From Thermoleophilia bacterium (GTDB lineage: Bacteria; Actinomycetota; Thermoleophilia; Gaiellales; Gaiellaceae), in the NCBI GenBank assembly GCA_014534155.1, contig JACVSB010000048.1:1-9532 (forward strand): a stretch of 9,532 bases of DNA, given 5' to 3'. The notes below the pieces were generated by a model. That model saw nothing but the letters and a program-made list of their open reading frames with translations, ran no database searches and was not told the DNA's origin. Below are positions 1 to 5,553 of this stretch, piece after piece (position 1 is the stretch's first letter; each line of letters starts with the position of its first letter). The translations under genes and the position numbers were made by a program.

Positions 1-345
1 CTCGGGTACGAGACGGCGAAGCTCCTCGTCATGCAGGCCGCGTGGCTCAAGGACAAGGGCGTCCGAAACACGCGCGAGACGAGCCTCGCCAAGTGGCATG
101 CCACGGAGACGGCCTTCCGGGCGGCCCACCTCGCGATCCAGGTGCACGGAGCGTACGGGTACTCCTCGGAGTACGGGATCGAGCGGTACTTCCGGAACGC
201 CCGCGCCCCGATCATCTACGAGGGGACGACGCAGGTGCACAAGATGATGCAGGCCGAGCACGCGCTCGGGTACCGGAACCTGAACGGCCGGGACGGAGAT
301 GTCTCCCCGCTGGCCGCATGGGGCCCGGCGTTGCTCGCTCGCTAG
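1..345 (+). CDS. Acyl-CoA dehydrogenase family protein, C-terminal part (5' end outside window)
   Basis: This is the last 114 residues of an acyl-CoA dehydrogenase, a flavoenzyme that introduces the alpha-beta double bond in acyl-CoA thioesters and passes electrons to ETF. The reading frame is open from base 1, so the gene starts upstream. The C-terminal helical domain is clear: an IQVHGAYGY stretch, then EYGIERYFRNAR, then IIYEGTTQVHKM. By analogy with medium-chain acyl-CoA dehydrogenase, the Glu of YEGT (codon 220-222) is the catalytic base, and it is intact. The tail after AEHALGYR is short and not diagnostic. Substrate (short-chain, branched or ring acyl-CoA) cannot be told from this fragment. 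The gene converges with the MFS transporter gene across a 15-bp gap that holds no visible terminator. Confidence 0.93.
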   Translation, partial: LGYETAKLLVMQAAWLKDKGVRNTRETSLAKWHATETAFRAAHLAIQVHGAYGYSSEYGIERYFRNARAPIIYEGTTQVHKMMQAEHALGYRNLNGRDGDVSPLAAWGPALLAR

Positions 346-360
346 CCTCGCGCTCTCGCG

Positions 361-1635
361 TCACCGCGCCGGGCGGGTACGCCCCTCCTTCGAGCGGTTG
401 GCGTCGCTCTCGGCCTCGGCGAGGAGCGTGACGAGCGGGATCGCGGCGAGCACCGGGACTGCGACCGCAGGCCAGACGGCGGCGTACCCGTCGGTGGCGT
501 CGAGGAACGGCCTGAAGATGTCGGTGGCGGCGCCGACGGACAGCGGGCCGATCAGGAGGCCAAGGCCACGCGTCGTCGTCGCGAGGCCCGTGACGGCGCC
601 GCGGTCCGTCTCGGGCATGATCCGGAAGAGAAGGCCCCAGGCGAGGGTCATCACCGTTCCGGCCGCGACCGCGACCGGCGCGACAAGCGCGAGGTACCAC
701 CACTCCCACGCGGTGGGGAACGCGCCGACGAGGAGGCCGAGCCCGTACAGGACCGAGGCGCCGAGGATGACGTTTCCGATACCGAACCGATCGCCGAAGC
801 GCGTGGCGAGCGCCGCCGCAGCGAGGTACCCCGCGGCAACGACGGCGAGGATGACCGACGAGACGTAGAGCGGCTCGTCCAGCCCCTCGATCACGTATAG
901 CACGACGAACGTCCGCATCCCGGCAAACGTCGCCTCCCACGCCGTGTTGGCGATCAGGAACCGGCGGACGTTCCTGTCCTCTCGCACGATTCGCCAGGGC
1001 GCGGCCAGGTACGCGCGCAAGTGTGCGTGCTCCGGCGGCGGAGGCGGAGGCTCCCGCACGAGCACCACGACCGCTCCGCACGCGAGCGCCGTGACAACCG
1101 CTGCCAGGATGAACGGAGCCGGGTGCCAGAGCGCGAAGAGGAACCCGCCGCCGACGAGAGCGCCGCCCAGGGCGGTGCCGCGGTACAAGTGCTGCACTCC
1201 CTGCGAGCGACCGAAGAGGCTGTCCGGGAGCTTGTCGGGGTACAGCCCCCGGTACGGCGGCTCGTAGACGTCGTAGAAGAAGAAGAAGACGACGAGGACG
1301 GCGGCCGCCGCGAGCAGGCTGGGCATGAACGCGACCACGGCGAGCGCTGCGGCCATGGGCGGCAGGGCGAGCAGCATGAACGGCCGCCGCCGCCCGAGGC
1401 TCGTCTGGGTCGCGTCGCTCATGGGGCCGACGAGGAGCGGAACCGTGAGCGCGACGACGCCCTCGAGCGCGAGGACGAGGCCGATCAGCGTCCCCGAGGT
1501 CGTGAACCGCTCGAGGACCGGGGGCAGGTACGCGGCCACGGTCGTGATCGACCAGGCGAGGCCGAAGGCGCCGAGCCCGAGAATCCAGATCACGGGCGAC
1601 GCGCGGATCCCGGCGCCCGGCTGGGGCTCGGGCAC
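361..1635 (-). CDS. MFS transporter (sugar-cation symporter-like)
   Basis: A polytopic membrane protein of about 424 residues with many hydrophobic segments, beginning with one near residues 15-37. The loop between helices 2 and 3 reads GPMSDATQTSLGRRRPF (about 70-86), a major-facilitator motif A variant. The GRRRPF ending and the later YEPPYRGLYPDKLP (about 124-137) resemble the GPH/SLC45-type sugar-cation symporters, so a sugar or glycoside substrate is my inference. The frame stays open upstream into the HAD gene, but that part has no membrane character. I chose the GTG at 1635, 19 bp after the HAD stop codon. A TTG at 1665 that overlaps the HAD gene is the alternative. Neither start has a good ribosome binding site. 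It is probably the last gene of the leftward nitrilase-HAD-MFS operon. Confidence 0.88.
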   Translation of the reverse strand: MPEPQPGAGIRASPVIWILGLGAFGLAWSITTVAAYLPPVLERFTTSGTLIGLVLALEGVVALTVPLLVGPMSDATQTSLGRRRPFMLLALPPMAAALAVVAFMPSLLAAAAVLVVFFFFYDVYEPPYRGLYPDKLPDSLFGRSQGVQHLYRGTALGGALVGGGFLFALWHPAPFILAAVVTALACGAVVVLVREPPPPPPEHAHLRAYLAAPWRIVREDRNVRRFLIANTAWEATFAGMRTFVVLYVIEGLDEPLYVSSVILAVVAAGYLAAAALATRFGDRFGIGNVILGASVLYGLGLLVGAFPTAWEWWYLALVAPVAVAAGTVMTLAWGLLFRIMPETDRGAVTGLATTTRGLGLLIGPLSVGAATDIFRPFLDATDGYAAVWPAVAVPVLAAIPLVTLLAEAESDANRSKEGRTRPAR

Positions 1636-1654
1636 CGCCGTGAGGAAGCGATCG

Positions 1655-2338
1655 CTACGCCGCAACGAGCCCGAGGGCGGCGGGGAGGGCTCGAAGATCC
1701 GGAAGGCGGTCCGGCCGGTCGCCGAACCTGCCCTCGCGGTCGAGCAGGTAGGCGCGCATGCCGAGAGCGCGCGCACCATCGACGTCGTCGTCGGGCGAGT
1801 CACCGACCATGGCCGCTCGCTCGGCGGGGACCCCGAGCATCTCGAGAACGGCGCGGAAGATCGTCGGGCTCGGCTTCACCTTCCCGTGCGTGCCCGACGA
1901 GATCCACGCGTCGACGTCGAGCGCGAAGTGGCGGATGAACGCGTCGAGGTCGCGGCTCGTGTTCGAGACGAGGCCGATCCGCAGGCCGTGGCGGCGCAGC
2001 TCCTCGAGCACGGGCGGCACGTCGTCGTAAAGCTCGAAGTTCTCGTGCTGCTCCCACGCGCGTGTGATCTCGAGCGCGATCTCCCGGATGTTCGGCCCGC
2101 TCGCGCCCATCCCGCGCACGATGTCCTCGGTGAAGCGCACCCAGACCTCCTCGTCGTGCTCGAGCTCCGGGTGGCGCTTGAGGTCGAGCAGCGCCGCTGC
2201 GCGCGCCTCTGGGTAGCGGTCGGGGTCGAGGACGAGGCCGAAGCGAGCGGCCGCGTCCCGGTAGCCGGGCCCGCCGAGGAGCGGACCCGGCTGGGCGAGG
2301 GTGAAGTCGACGTCGAAGAGGACTGCGGCGAGCTCCAT
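1655..2338 (-). CDS. HAD-superfamily hydrolase (phosphoglycolate phosphatase/YjjG-like phosphatase)
   Basis: A 227-residue soluble protein with all four haloacid-dehalogenase motifs. Motif I is FDVDFT (nucleophile Asp9, acid/base Asp11), motif II is LVSNTS (Ser126), motif III is the Lys of KPSP (Lys155), and motif IV is GDSPDDDVDGA (Asp180 and the following acidic residues, which bind Mg2+). An all-helical cap sits between motifs I and II (about residues 18-105), as in subfamily I phosphatases such as Gph and YjjG. It most likely removes phosphate from a small metabolite; the substrate cannot be read from sequence. The ATG at 2338 directly opens the motif I strand, so the start is secure. It follows the amidohydrolase gene by 27 bp and precedes the transporter gene by 19 bp. 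Confidence 0.92.
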   Translation of the reverse strand: MELAAVLFDVDFTLAQPGPLLGGPGYRDAAARFGLVLDPDRYPEARAAALLDLKRHPELEHDEEVWVRFTEDIVRGMGASGPNIREIALEITRAWEQHENFELYDDVPPVLEELRRHGLRIGLVSNTSRDLDAFIRHFALDVDAWISSGTHGKVKPSPTIFRAVLEMLGVPAERAAMVGDSPDDDVDGARALGMRAYLLDREGRFGDRPDRLPDLRALPAALGLVAA

Positions 2339-2365
2339 GCCGCAGGAACGCTTCGCGCCGTCTCC

Positions 2366-3202
2366 CTAGACCCCTGCCGGCCAGCGGTACGCGGCCGCCT
2401 GCCTGTTCGCGAGCGACGGGAGCGCTCGGCGTATCCGCTGCAGGTGGGCGCGGTCGAGGTCGGCGGTGATCACGATGTCCTCGTCGGCCGCCTGCGCGAG
2501 GACGACCCCCCACGGGTCGACGATCGTCGAGCGCCCGTAGCTCGCCTTGCCGCCTTCGTGGACGCCCCACTCGTTCGCCGCCGCCACGTAGCACTGGTTC
2601 TCGACTGCGCGCGCGCGCAGGAGGAGCTCCCAGTGATCCTTGCCGGTGTAGAGCGTGAAGGCGGCCGGGACGGTGATTAGCTCGGCGCCCTGAAGGGCGA
2701 GGATCCGGTAGAGCTCCGGGAAGCGAAGGTCGTAGCAGACGGAGAGCCCGACCTCCCAGCCCTCGGCCTGAGAGACGACCACTTCGTCTCCGGGCTCCTC
2801 CCCGTCCGACTCGCGGTAGACGTGGCCGCCGATGTCCACGTCGAACATGTGGATCTTCCGGTAGACCGCTACGATCTCACCTGACGGATCGAAGACTGCG
2901 CAGGTGTTCGAGAGCTTCTCGCGGCCCTCTCGGACCTCGGTGATGGAGCCGCCGACGAGCGTGACGCCGTGCCGGCTTGCCCAGTCCGCCATCGCCAGCA
3001 CCGATTCGCCGCCGTCGAGAGGTTCCGCGTTCGCGCGAAGCGTCTCGAGGGATCCGATTGCGTTCCACTTCTCCGGCAGGAGGACAACGTCGGCGCCCGT
3101 CGAGGCCGCCCGCGCCACGAGGCGCTCTGCCTTCTCCATGTTCGCGGGCTTCGACGTCCCGGAGTTGAGCTGGACGCAGGCAACCCGGATTCGGTCCGCC
3201 AT
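2366..3202 (-). CDS. Carbon-nitrogen hydrolase (nitrilase superfamily, Nit1/Nit2-like amidase)
   Basis: A 278-residue cytoplasmic amidohydrolase. The nitrilase-superfamily catalytic triad is complete: Glu44 in LLPEKWN, Lys116 in YRKIHMFD and Cys156 in GLSVCYDLRFPEL. The KIHMFD and CYDLRFPEL signatures and the overall length match the Nit branch, whose characterised members hydrolyse omega-amides such as deaminated glutathione, a metabolite-repair role. The specific substrate here is inference. The frame is open upstream through the tRNA-Pro gene, so I chose the ATG at 3202, which starts MADRIRVACVQL at the first beta strand of the fold. There is no Shine-Dalgarno sequence, but a TATCCT box lies 9 nt upstream, suggesting a near-leaderless transcript. 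It is first in the leftward three-gene cluster. Confidence 0.93.
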   Translation of the reverse strand: MADRIRVACVQLNSGTSKPANMEKAERLVARAASTGADVVLLPEKWNAIGSLETLRANAEPLDGGESVLAMADWASRHGVTLVGGSITEVREGREKLSNTCAVFDPSGEIVAVYRKIHMFDVDIGGHVYRESDGEEPGDEVVVSQAEGWEVGLSVCYDLRFPELYRILALQGAELITVPAAFTLYTGKDHWELLLRARAVENQCYVAAANEWGVHEGGKASYGRSTIVDPWGVVLAQAADEDIVITADLDRAHLQRIRRALPSLANRQAAAYRWPAGV

Positions 3203-3211
3203 CGACCGGTG

Positions 3212-3217
3212 AGGATA
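3212..3217 (-). promoter_or_regulatory. Candidate -10 box (TATCCT) of the amidohydrolase operon
   Basis: On the minus strand TATCCT ends 9 nt before the ATG at 3202. This is the spacing expected of a leaderless or nearly leaderless actinobacterial transcript. No good -35 hexamer is visible 16-18 nt further upstream, so the assignment rests on the -10 match and its position. Confidence 0.4.
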
Positions 3218-3248
3218 GCTCGTACGCGCTCCGGCGCTCAGGAGCGCG

Positions 3249-3268
3249 GCGCCGCGCCACCGCGGCGC
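3249..3268. repeat. GC-rich 8-bp perfect hairpin
   Basis: GCGCCGCG at 3249-3256 and CGCGGCGC at 3261-3268 form a perfect 8-bp stem with a 4-nt loop. It lies between the amidohydrolase promoter and the stronger hairpin after the tRNA gene. It may be a second, back-up termination structure for the tRNA transcript. It has no T-tract on either strand, so the role is uncertain. Confidence 0.4.
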
Positions 3269-3278
3269 TGCGTAGCGA

Positions 3279-3301
3279 GAGGGCGGCCGCAGGCCGCCCT
3301 C
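3279..3301 (-). terminator. Probable terminator hairpin of the tRNA-Pro gene
   Basis: GAGGGCGGCC (3279-3288) and GGCCGCCCTC (3292-3301) make a perfect 10-bp stem with a 3-nt loop, beginning 7 nt after the tRNA 3' end in the direction of tRNA transcription. No T-run follows on the minus strand, so this would be an actinobacterial-type terminator without a U-tract. The position just past a tRNA and the second hairpin at 3249-3268 support the reading. Confidence 0.55.
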
Positions 3302-3308
3302 CTTCGCA

Positions 3309-3382
3309 TCGGGGTGCCCGGATTTGAACCGGGGACCTCGCCGACCCGAACGGCGCGCGCTACCAGACTGCGCCACACCCCG
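3309..3382 (-). tRNA. tRNA-Pro (anticodon CGG)
   Basis: Read on the minus strand, 74 nt fold into a complete cloverleaf. The acceptor stem CGGGGTG pairs perfectly with CACCCCG, the D stem is GCGC/GCGC, and the anticodon stem is CGCCG/CGGCG around the loop TTCGGGT, giving anticodon CGG. The T arm is CCCGG-TTCAAAT-CCGGG. The discriminator base is A73, and the first pair is C1-G72, both typical of bacterial tRNA-Pro. The CCA end is not encoded (the next bases are TGC), so it must be added after transcription. The gene is divergent from nif3. Confidence 0.96.
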
Positions 3383-3392
3383 AACGCGGGGA

Positions 3393-3398
3393 AGCGTA
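3393..3398 (-). promoter_or_regulatory. Candidate -10 box (TACGCT) of the tRNA-Pro gene
   Basis: TACGCT on the minus strand lies 10 nt before the tRNA 5' end, where a -10 element would place the start a few bases upstream of the mature end. A TTGCGC is present upstream, but the spacing of 14 nt is too short for a good -35, so this is tentative. Confidence 0.35.
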
Positions 3399-3464
3399 GC
3401 GGAGACCTCCCAGCGCAACCCACCCCAGAGGCCTCGCGGGGAGATACGAGGCCCGGCGAGGGCA

Positions 3465-3470
3465 TAGGGT
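3465..3470 (+). promoter_or_regulatory. Candidate -10 box (TAGGGT) of nif3, leaderless arrangement
   Basis: TAGGGT ends 6 nt before the ATG at 3477, which would put transcription start at or next to the start codon. The same bases could instead serve as a weak Shine-Dalgarno (AGGG). The -35 region (GAGATA at 3441-3446) matches the consensus poorly. Confidence 0.4.
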
Positions 3471-3476
3471 AAGCCG

Positions 3477-4220
3477 ATGGCGCGGCGCGACGAGATCACC
3501 GCCTTCGCAGACGAGCTTCTGGAGGTTGCCTCCTACCCGGACTACGGGCCGATCGGCCTGCAGGTCGCCGGAGCCGAGGACGTCTCGCGGATCGCCTGCG
3601 GCGTGTCGGCGTCGCGCGAGCTCTTCCAGCGCGCCGCCGAGCGCCGCGCGCAGATGGTGATCGTCCACCACGGCCTCTTCTGGGACCGTGATTCACGGGT
3701 CGTCGACGCGCTCATGCGGGAGCGCCTCCGCGCCCTCTTCGACGCCGACCTCTCGCTCGTCGCCTACCACCTCGCGCTCGACGCGCACCCCGAGATCGGC
3801 AACAACGCGAATCTCGCCCGCGAGCTCGGCGTTCAGCGCGAGCGGCGGTTCGCCGAAGTGGGCTGGGGCGGTCGCCTCGAGGAGCCGCTGCCGATCGCAG
3901 AACTCGAGGAGCGAATCGCGCACGTGGTCGGCCGCGCACCGCTCGTCTTCCCCTGCGGCCCCGACGAGGTCCGGAGCGTCGCCATCTGCTCGGGCGGCGC
4001 CGCGCGCCACCTCGGTGACGCAGTGGCCGGTAAGTACGACTGCTTCGTGACGGGCGAAGCAGCCGAGCCGACGAAGCACGCGGCCGAGGAGGCGGGAATC
4101 CACTTCGTGGCCGCGGGCCACTACGCGACGGAGACGTCCGGGGTTCAAGCGCTGGCGGCGCGCCTCGCTCAGGAGTTCGGCGTCGAGTGGGAGTTCGTCG
4201 CGCTCCCGAACCCTGTCTAG
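3477..4220 (+). CDS. Nif3-like dinuclear metal center protein
   Basis: A 247-residue member of the Nif3/YqfO/YbgI (DUF34) family, which forms hexameric toroids with a two-metal site. The metal ligands expected for the family are visible: His64-His65 in MVIVHHGLFWD, His98 and Asp102 in AYHLALDAHPEIGNN, and His215 and Glu219 in VAAGHYATETSGV near the C-terminus. The length matches the short form without the PII-like insert found in YqfO. The cellular function of the family is unsettled; members have been named GTP cyclohydrolase type 2, and metal chaperone or metabolite-repair roles have been suggested. The ATG at 3477 is the natural start. The gene stands alone, divergent from tRNA-Pro. Confidence 0.94.
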   Translation: MARRDEITAFADELLEVASYPDYGPIGLQVAGAEDVSRIACGVSASRELFQRAAERRAQMVIVHHGLFWDRDSRVVDALMRERLRALFDADLSLVAYHLALDAHPEIGNNANLARELGVQRERRFAEVGWGGRLEEPLPIAELEERIAHVVGRAPLVFPCGPDEVRSVAICSGGAARHLGDAVAGKYDCFVTGEAAEPTKHAAEEAGIHFVAAGHYATETSGVQALAARLAQEFGVEWEFVALPNPV

Positions 4221-4250
4221 CCGCCGCTGGCCGGAGCGCCGCGCTCCCAC

Positions 4251-4256
4251 TATCCT
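4251..4256 (+). promoter_or_regulatory. Candidate -10 box (TATCCT) of the 57-codon gene's leader
   Basis: TATCCT lies 31 bp after the nif3 stop codon and 7 nt before an ATG at 4264. A transcript from here would have a leader of roughly 115 nt before the 57-codon gene. The -35 region 17 nt upstream (TGGCCG) is a weak match. The identical hexamer precedes the amidohydrolase gene at nearly the same distance. Confidence 0.4.
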
Positions 4257-4263
4257 TCGTCCG

Positions 4264-4290
4264 ATGGCATCGAAGGGAGCCTGCCTTTGA
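4264..4290 (+). CDS. Possible leaderless 8-codon leader peptide (MASKGACL)
   Basis: A short frame, ATG to TGA, encodes MASKGACL. It starts 7 nt after the TATCCT box, so it would be translated from the very 5' end of the transcript. Its stop codon overlaps a TTG (TTGA, 4287-4290) that opens a second frame running through the terminator hairpin into the start of the 57-codon gene. Leaderless short ORFs that control downstream genes are known in actinobacteria, but such a small frame can arise by chance. Read this as a hypothesis only. Confidence 0.25.
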   Translation: MASKGACL

Positions 4291-4320
4291 GCCAGCACGC
4301 CCCAGGAACGGACGCGTCCT

Positions 4321-4351
4321 CGCCCGCCCGGCTCTCGCGGCGGGCGTTTTT
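4321..4351 (+). terminator. Intrinsic terminator within the leader, possible attenuator
   Basis: CGCCCGCC (4321-4328) pairs perfectly with GGCGGGCG (4339-4346) around a 10-nt loop, and five T residues follow at once (4347-4351). It is the only classic hairpin-plus-T-run terminator I see in the window. It could end the nif3 transcript 100 bp downstream of that gene. However, only 12 nt separate the T-run from the ribosome binding site at 4364-4372, so a promoter would not fit after it. The 57-codon gene must therefore be transcribed through it, which suggests attenuation. Confidence 0.7.
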
Positions 4352-4360
4352 CGTGCCCGC
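4340..4360 (+). promoter_or_regulatory. Alternative hairpin that would compete with the terminator
   Basis: GCGGGC (4340-4345), part of the 3' arm of the terminator, is also perfectly complementary to GCCCGC (4355-4360), with the T-run in the loop. The two hairpins cannot form together. If the downstream one forms, the terminator stem is lost, but it needs RNA synthesised after the T-run, so it would have to act during a pause or on a read-through transcript, or affect access to the nearby ribosome binding site. Confidence 0.4.
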
Positions 4361-4363
4361 TAG

Positions 4364-4372
4364 AGGAAGGAG
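4364..4372 (+). promoter_or_regulatory. Strong ribosome binding site of the 57-codon gene
   Basis: AGGAAGGAG ends 6 nt before the GTG at 4379. It is by far the best Shine-Dalgarno sequence in the window and fixes the start codon. Its presence fits a gene with a long 5' leader, in contrast with the leaderless-looking neighbours. Confidence 0.8.
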
Positions 4373-4378
4373 ACTTTC

Positions 4379-4552
4379 GTGGCGAACCACCTGACGCCCG
4401 AGGAGCTGTCGAAGGAGCTCGGGATCGAGCGCGAAGAGGTCATCCGCGTGTGCCTCGAGGAGTCGATCCCGATCTACCAGGGGAAGATCGACCGCAGCCT
4501 CTTCGAGGCTCAGCTCCAGGCGTCGGGCGCCCGCAAGTCCCCGGCGGCGTAG
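4379..4552 (+). CDS. Small helix-turn-helix-like protein, 57 residues
   Basis: GTG to TAG, 57 codons, with a strong ribosome binding site. The product begins (M)ANHLTPEELSKELGIEREEV. The LTPEELSKELGI segment followed by a second helix and ESIPIYQGKIDRSLFEAQL has the layout of an excisionase/BldC-like winged helix-turn-helix: helix, turn, recognition helix, then an 'IP' wing and a basic residue. A resemblance to the N-terminal domain of translation factor IF2 is an alternative. A DNA- or RNA-binding role is inference from this pattern; I do not recognise the family. The C-terminus (ASGARKSPAA) is short and basic. The gene sits between nif3 and the convergent Ku gene and has its own leader with a terminator. 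Confidence 0.75.
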   Translation: MANHLTPEELSKELGIEREEVIRVCLEESIPIYQGKIDRSLFEAQLQASGARKSPAA

Positions 4553-4560
4553 GGAACCGG

Positions 4561-4585
4561 CGCCGCTCCGCGAGGAGCGACGGCG
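4561..4585. terminator. Hairpin between the convergent small gene and Ku
   Basis: The 37-bp gap between the two stop codons is mostly an inverted repeat: CGCCG-CTCC (4561-4569), loop GCGA, GGAG (4574-4577), a 3-nt bulge, then CGGCG (4581-4585). It makes 9 bp. A location between convergent genes fits a bidirectional terminator, but there is no T-tract on either side. Confidence 0.45.
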
Positions 4586-4589
4586 GATA

Positions 4590-5432
4590 CTAGGAGCGAG
4601 CGGCCGCCTTCTTCCGCGCGCCCGAGCTGCGGCGCGAGCTCTTCCCGCTTCCCCGAGCCGCCTGCGCCTGCGCCACGCTTGCCTTCAGCGCCTCCATCAG
4701 GTCGACCACGGGCACGGGCGTGACGGGCTCCGGCCGCGTGATCTCCTCGCCCGCGAGCTTCGCCTCGAGCATCGCGCGGAGCTCCTCGCGGTACTCGTTT
4801 CGGAACTCGGCCGGGTCGTAGTCTCCTGCGAGGCTCTCGACGAGCTGGACGGCCATCCCGAGCTCGGGAGCGGACACGTCGGTCTCGCCGACCGCCTCGT
4901 CGATCTCGGCTCGCGCGCGCACGTCCTCGGCGAAGTAGAGCGTCTCCAGCGCGAGCGAGTCGCCGAGCGGGCGGACGAGGCAGAGGTTCTCCTTGCCCCA
5001 GAGGACGAACTTCCCGACGCCGCCGAGCCCTGTCTTCCTCATCGCTTCCAGAAGAAGCACGTACGGCCGCCGCTGTGCGAGCGCGCTCGCCGGCGCGAGG
5101 TAGTAGGTGCGGTCGAAGTAGACGGGGTCGACCTGCGAGACCGGGACGAAGCGCACGATGTCGATCGACTGCGTGCGCTCGAGCGCGACGGAGTCGAGGT
5201 CCGAGTCCTCGACCATCACGTACTGGCCCTTGGCGAACTCCCACCCCTTGACCAGCTCGTCTGCCTCGACGTCGCGCTCGTGCTTCGGGCAGTAGCGCTT
5301 CTGCTTGATCGGCGTCCCGCATTCGCGATGGAGCGTCCGGAAGGCGACGTCTTTGCGCTGCTGGGCAACCGCGAGCCCGATCGGAATGTTGACGAGCCCG
5401 AAGTTGATGGATCCGTTCCAGATTGTTCGCAT
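4590..5432 (-). CDS. ku: Ku, non-homologous end-joining DNA end-binding protein
   Basis: A 280-residue bacterial Ku. Homodimeric Ku rings thread onto double-strand break ends and recruit ligase LigD. The N-terminus MRTIWNGSINFGLVNIPIGL is the hallmark start of the family. HRECGTPIKQKRYCPKHERDV, VKGWEFAKGQYVMVED, and RTYYLAPASA follow in the expected order, completing the core beta-barrel domain to about residue 230. The C-terminus (about 258-280, GSGKSSRRSSGARKKAAARS) is a short basic tail; such tails in other bacterial Ku proteins aid DNA binding and threading. No ligD is in the window. ATG at 5432 has GAGAGG 3 nt upstream (rather close) and a TACGCT box 9 nt upstream. The upstream region holds a perfect inverted repeat. 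Confidence 0.96.
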   Translation of the reverse strand: MRTIWNGSINFGLVNIPIGLAVAQQRKDVAFRTLHRECGTPIKQKRYCPKHERDVEADELVKGWEFAKGQYVMVEDSDLDSVALERTQSIDIVRFVPVSQVDPVYFDRTYYLAPASALAQRRPYVLLLEAMRKTGLGGVGKFVLWGKENLCLVRPLGDSLALETLYFAEDVRARAEIDEAVGETDVSAPELGMAVQLVESLAGDYDPAEFRNEYREELRAMLEAKLAGEEITRPEPVTPVPVVDLMEALKASVAQAQAARGSGKSSRRSSGARKKAAARS

Positions 5433-5441
5433 GCGCCTCTC

Positions 5442-5447
5442 AGCGTA
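5442..5447 (-). promoter_or_regulatory. Candidate -10 box (TACGCT) of ku
   Basis: On the minus strand TACGCT ends 9 nt before the ku ATG. The inverted repeat at 5448-5484 begins at the very next base and covers the -35 region, so a protein bound there would be expected to affect polymerase access. No recognisable -35 hexamer. Confidence 0.4.
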
Positions 5448-5484
5448 CCGCCGTCCAGCGGCACCGTGGGTTTCTGGACGGCGG
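5448..5484. promoter_or_regulatory. Perfect 11-bp inverted repeat upstream of ku, possible operator
   Basis: CCGCCGTCCAG (5448-5458) and CTGGACGGCGG (5474-5484) are exact reverse complements separated by 15 bp. Half-site centres are 26 bp apart, about two and a half helical turns, which is not the ideal face for one dimer but is possible for looping or two dimers. It sits immediately upstream of the presumed ku -10 box. An operator is the likeliest role; a hairpin in the other transcript is the alternative. Confidence 0.5.
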
Positions 5485-5514
5485 CCCTGTTCCCTGCCAC
5501 GGCGGGAAACTGCT

Positions 5515-5540
5515 GGTTAGCGACCCTTTTTTCGGGGTAC
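5515..5540 (+). promoter_or_regulatory. SigB/SigF-type promoter for the RsbW-like gene
   Basis: GGTTA (5515-5519), a 15-bp spacer, then GGGTAC (5535-5540). This matches the stress/sporulation sigma factor pattern of actinobacteria and bacilli (GTTT or GGTTT, 15-17 bp, GGGTAT or GGGTAC) except for one -35 base. Transcription would start about 7 bp downstream, just before the ATG at 5554. The gene it faces encodes an anti-sigma-factor-type protein, so autoregulation is plausible. Confidence 0.55.
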
Positions 5541-5553
5541 CCGCGACGAGGGG

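Noticed and set aside
1636..1803. N-terminal extension of the MFS transporter frame
   Set aside because: It lies inside the HAD gene and has no membrane character; the family's first helix starts after residue 12 of the shorter version.
1325..2680. A 451-codon open frame on the plus strand across the HAD and amidohydrolase genes
   Set aside because: It is antisense to two genes with complete catalytic motifs and has the Arg/Val/Glu-rich composition of a GC-driven shadow frame, with no recognisable domain.
3203..3499. N-terminal extension of the amidohydrolase frame
   Set aside because: It would run through the whole tRNA-Pro gene and its hairpins, and the extra residues have no nitrilase-family counterpart.
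5485..5512. A second SigB/SigF-like promoter pointing toward ku (GTTT and GGGAAC on the minus strand)
   Set aside because: The 12-bp spacing after GTTT is too short and the -10 part lacks the GGGTA core.
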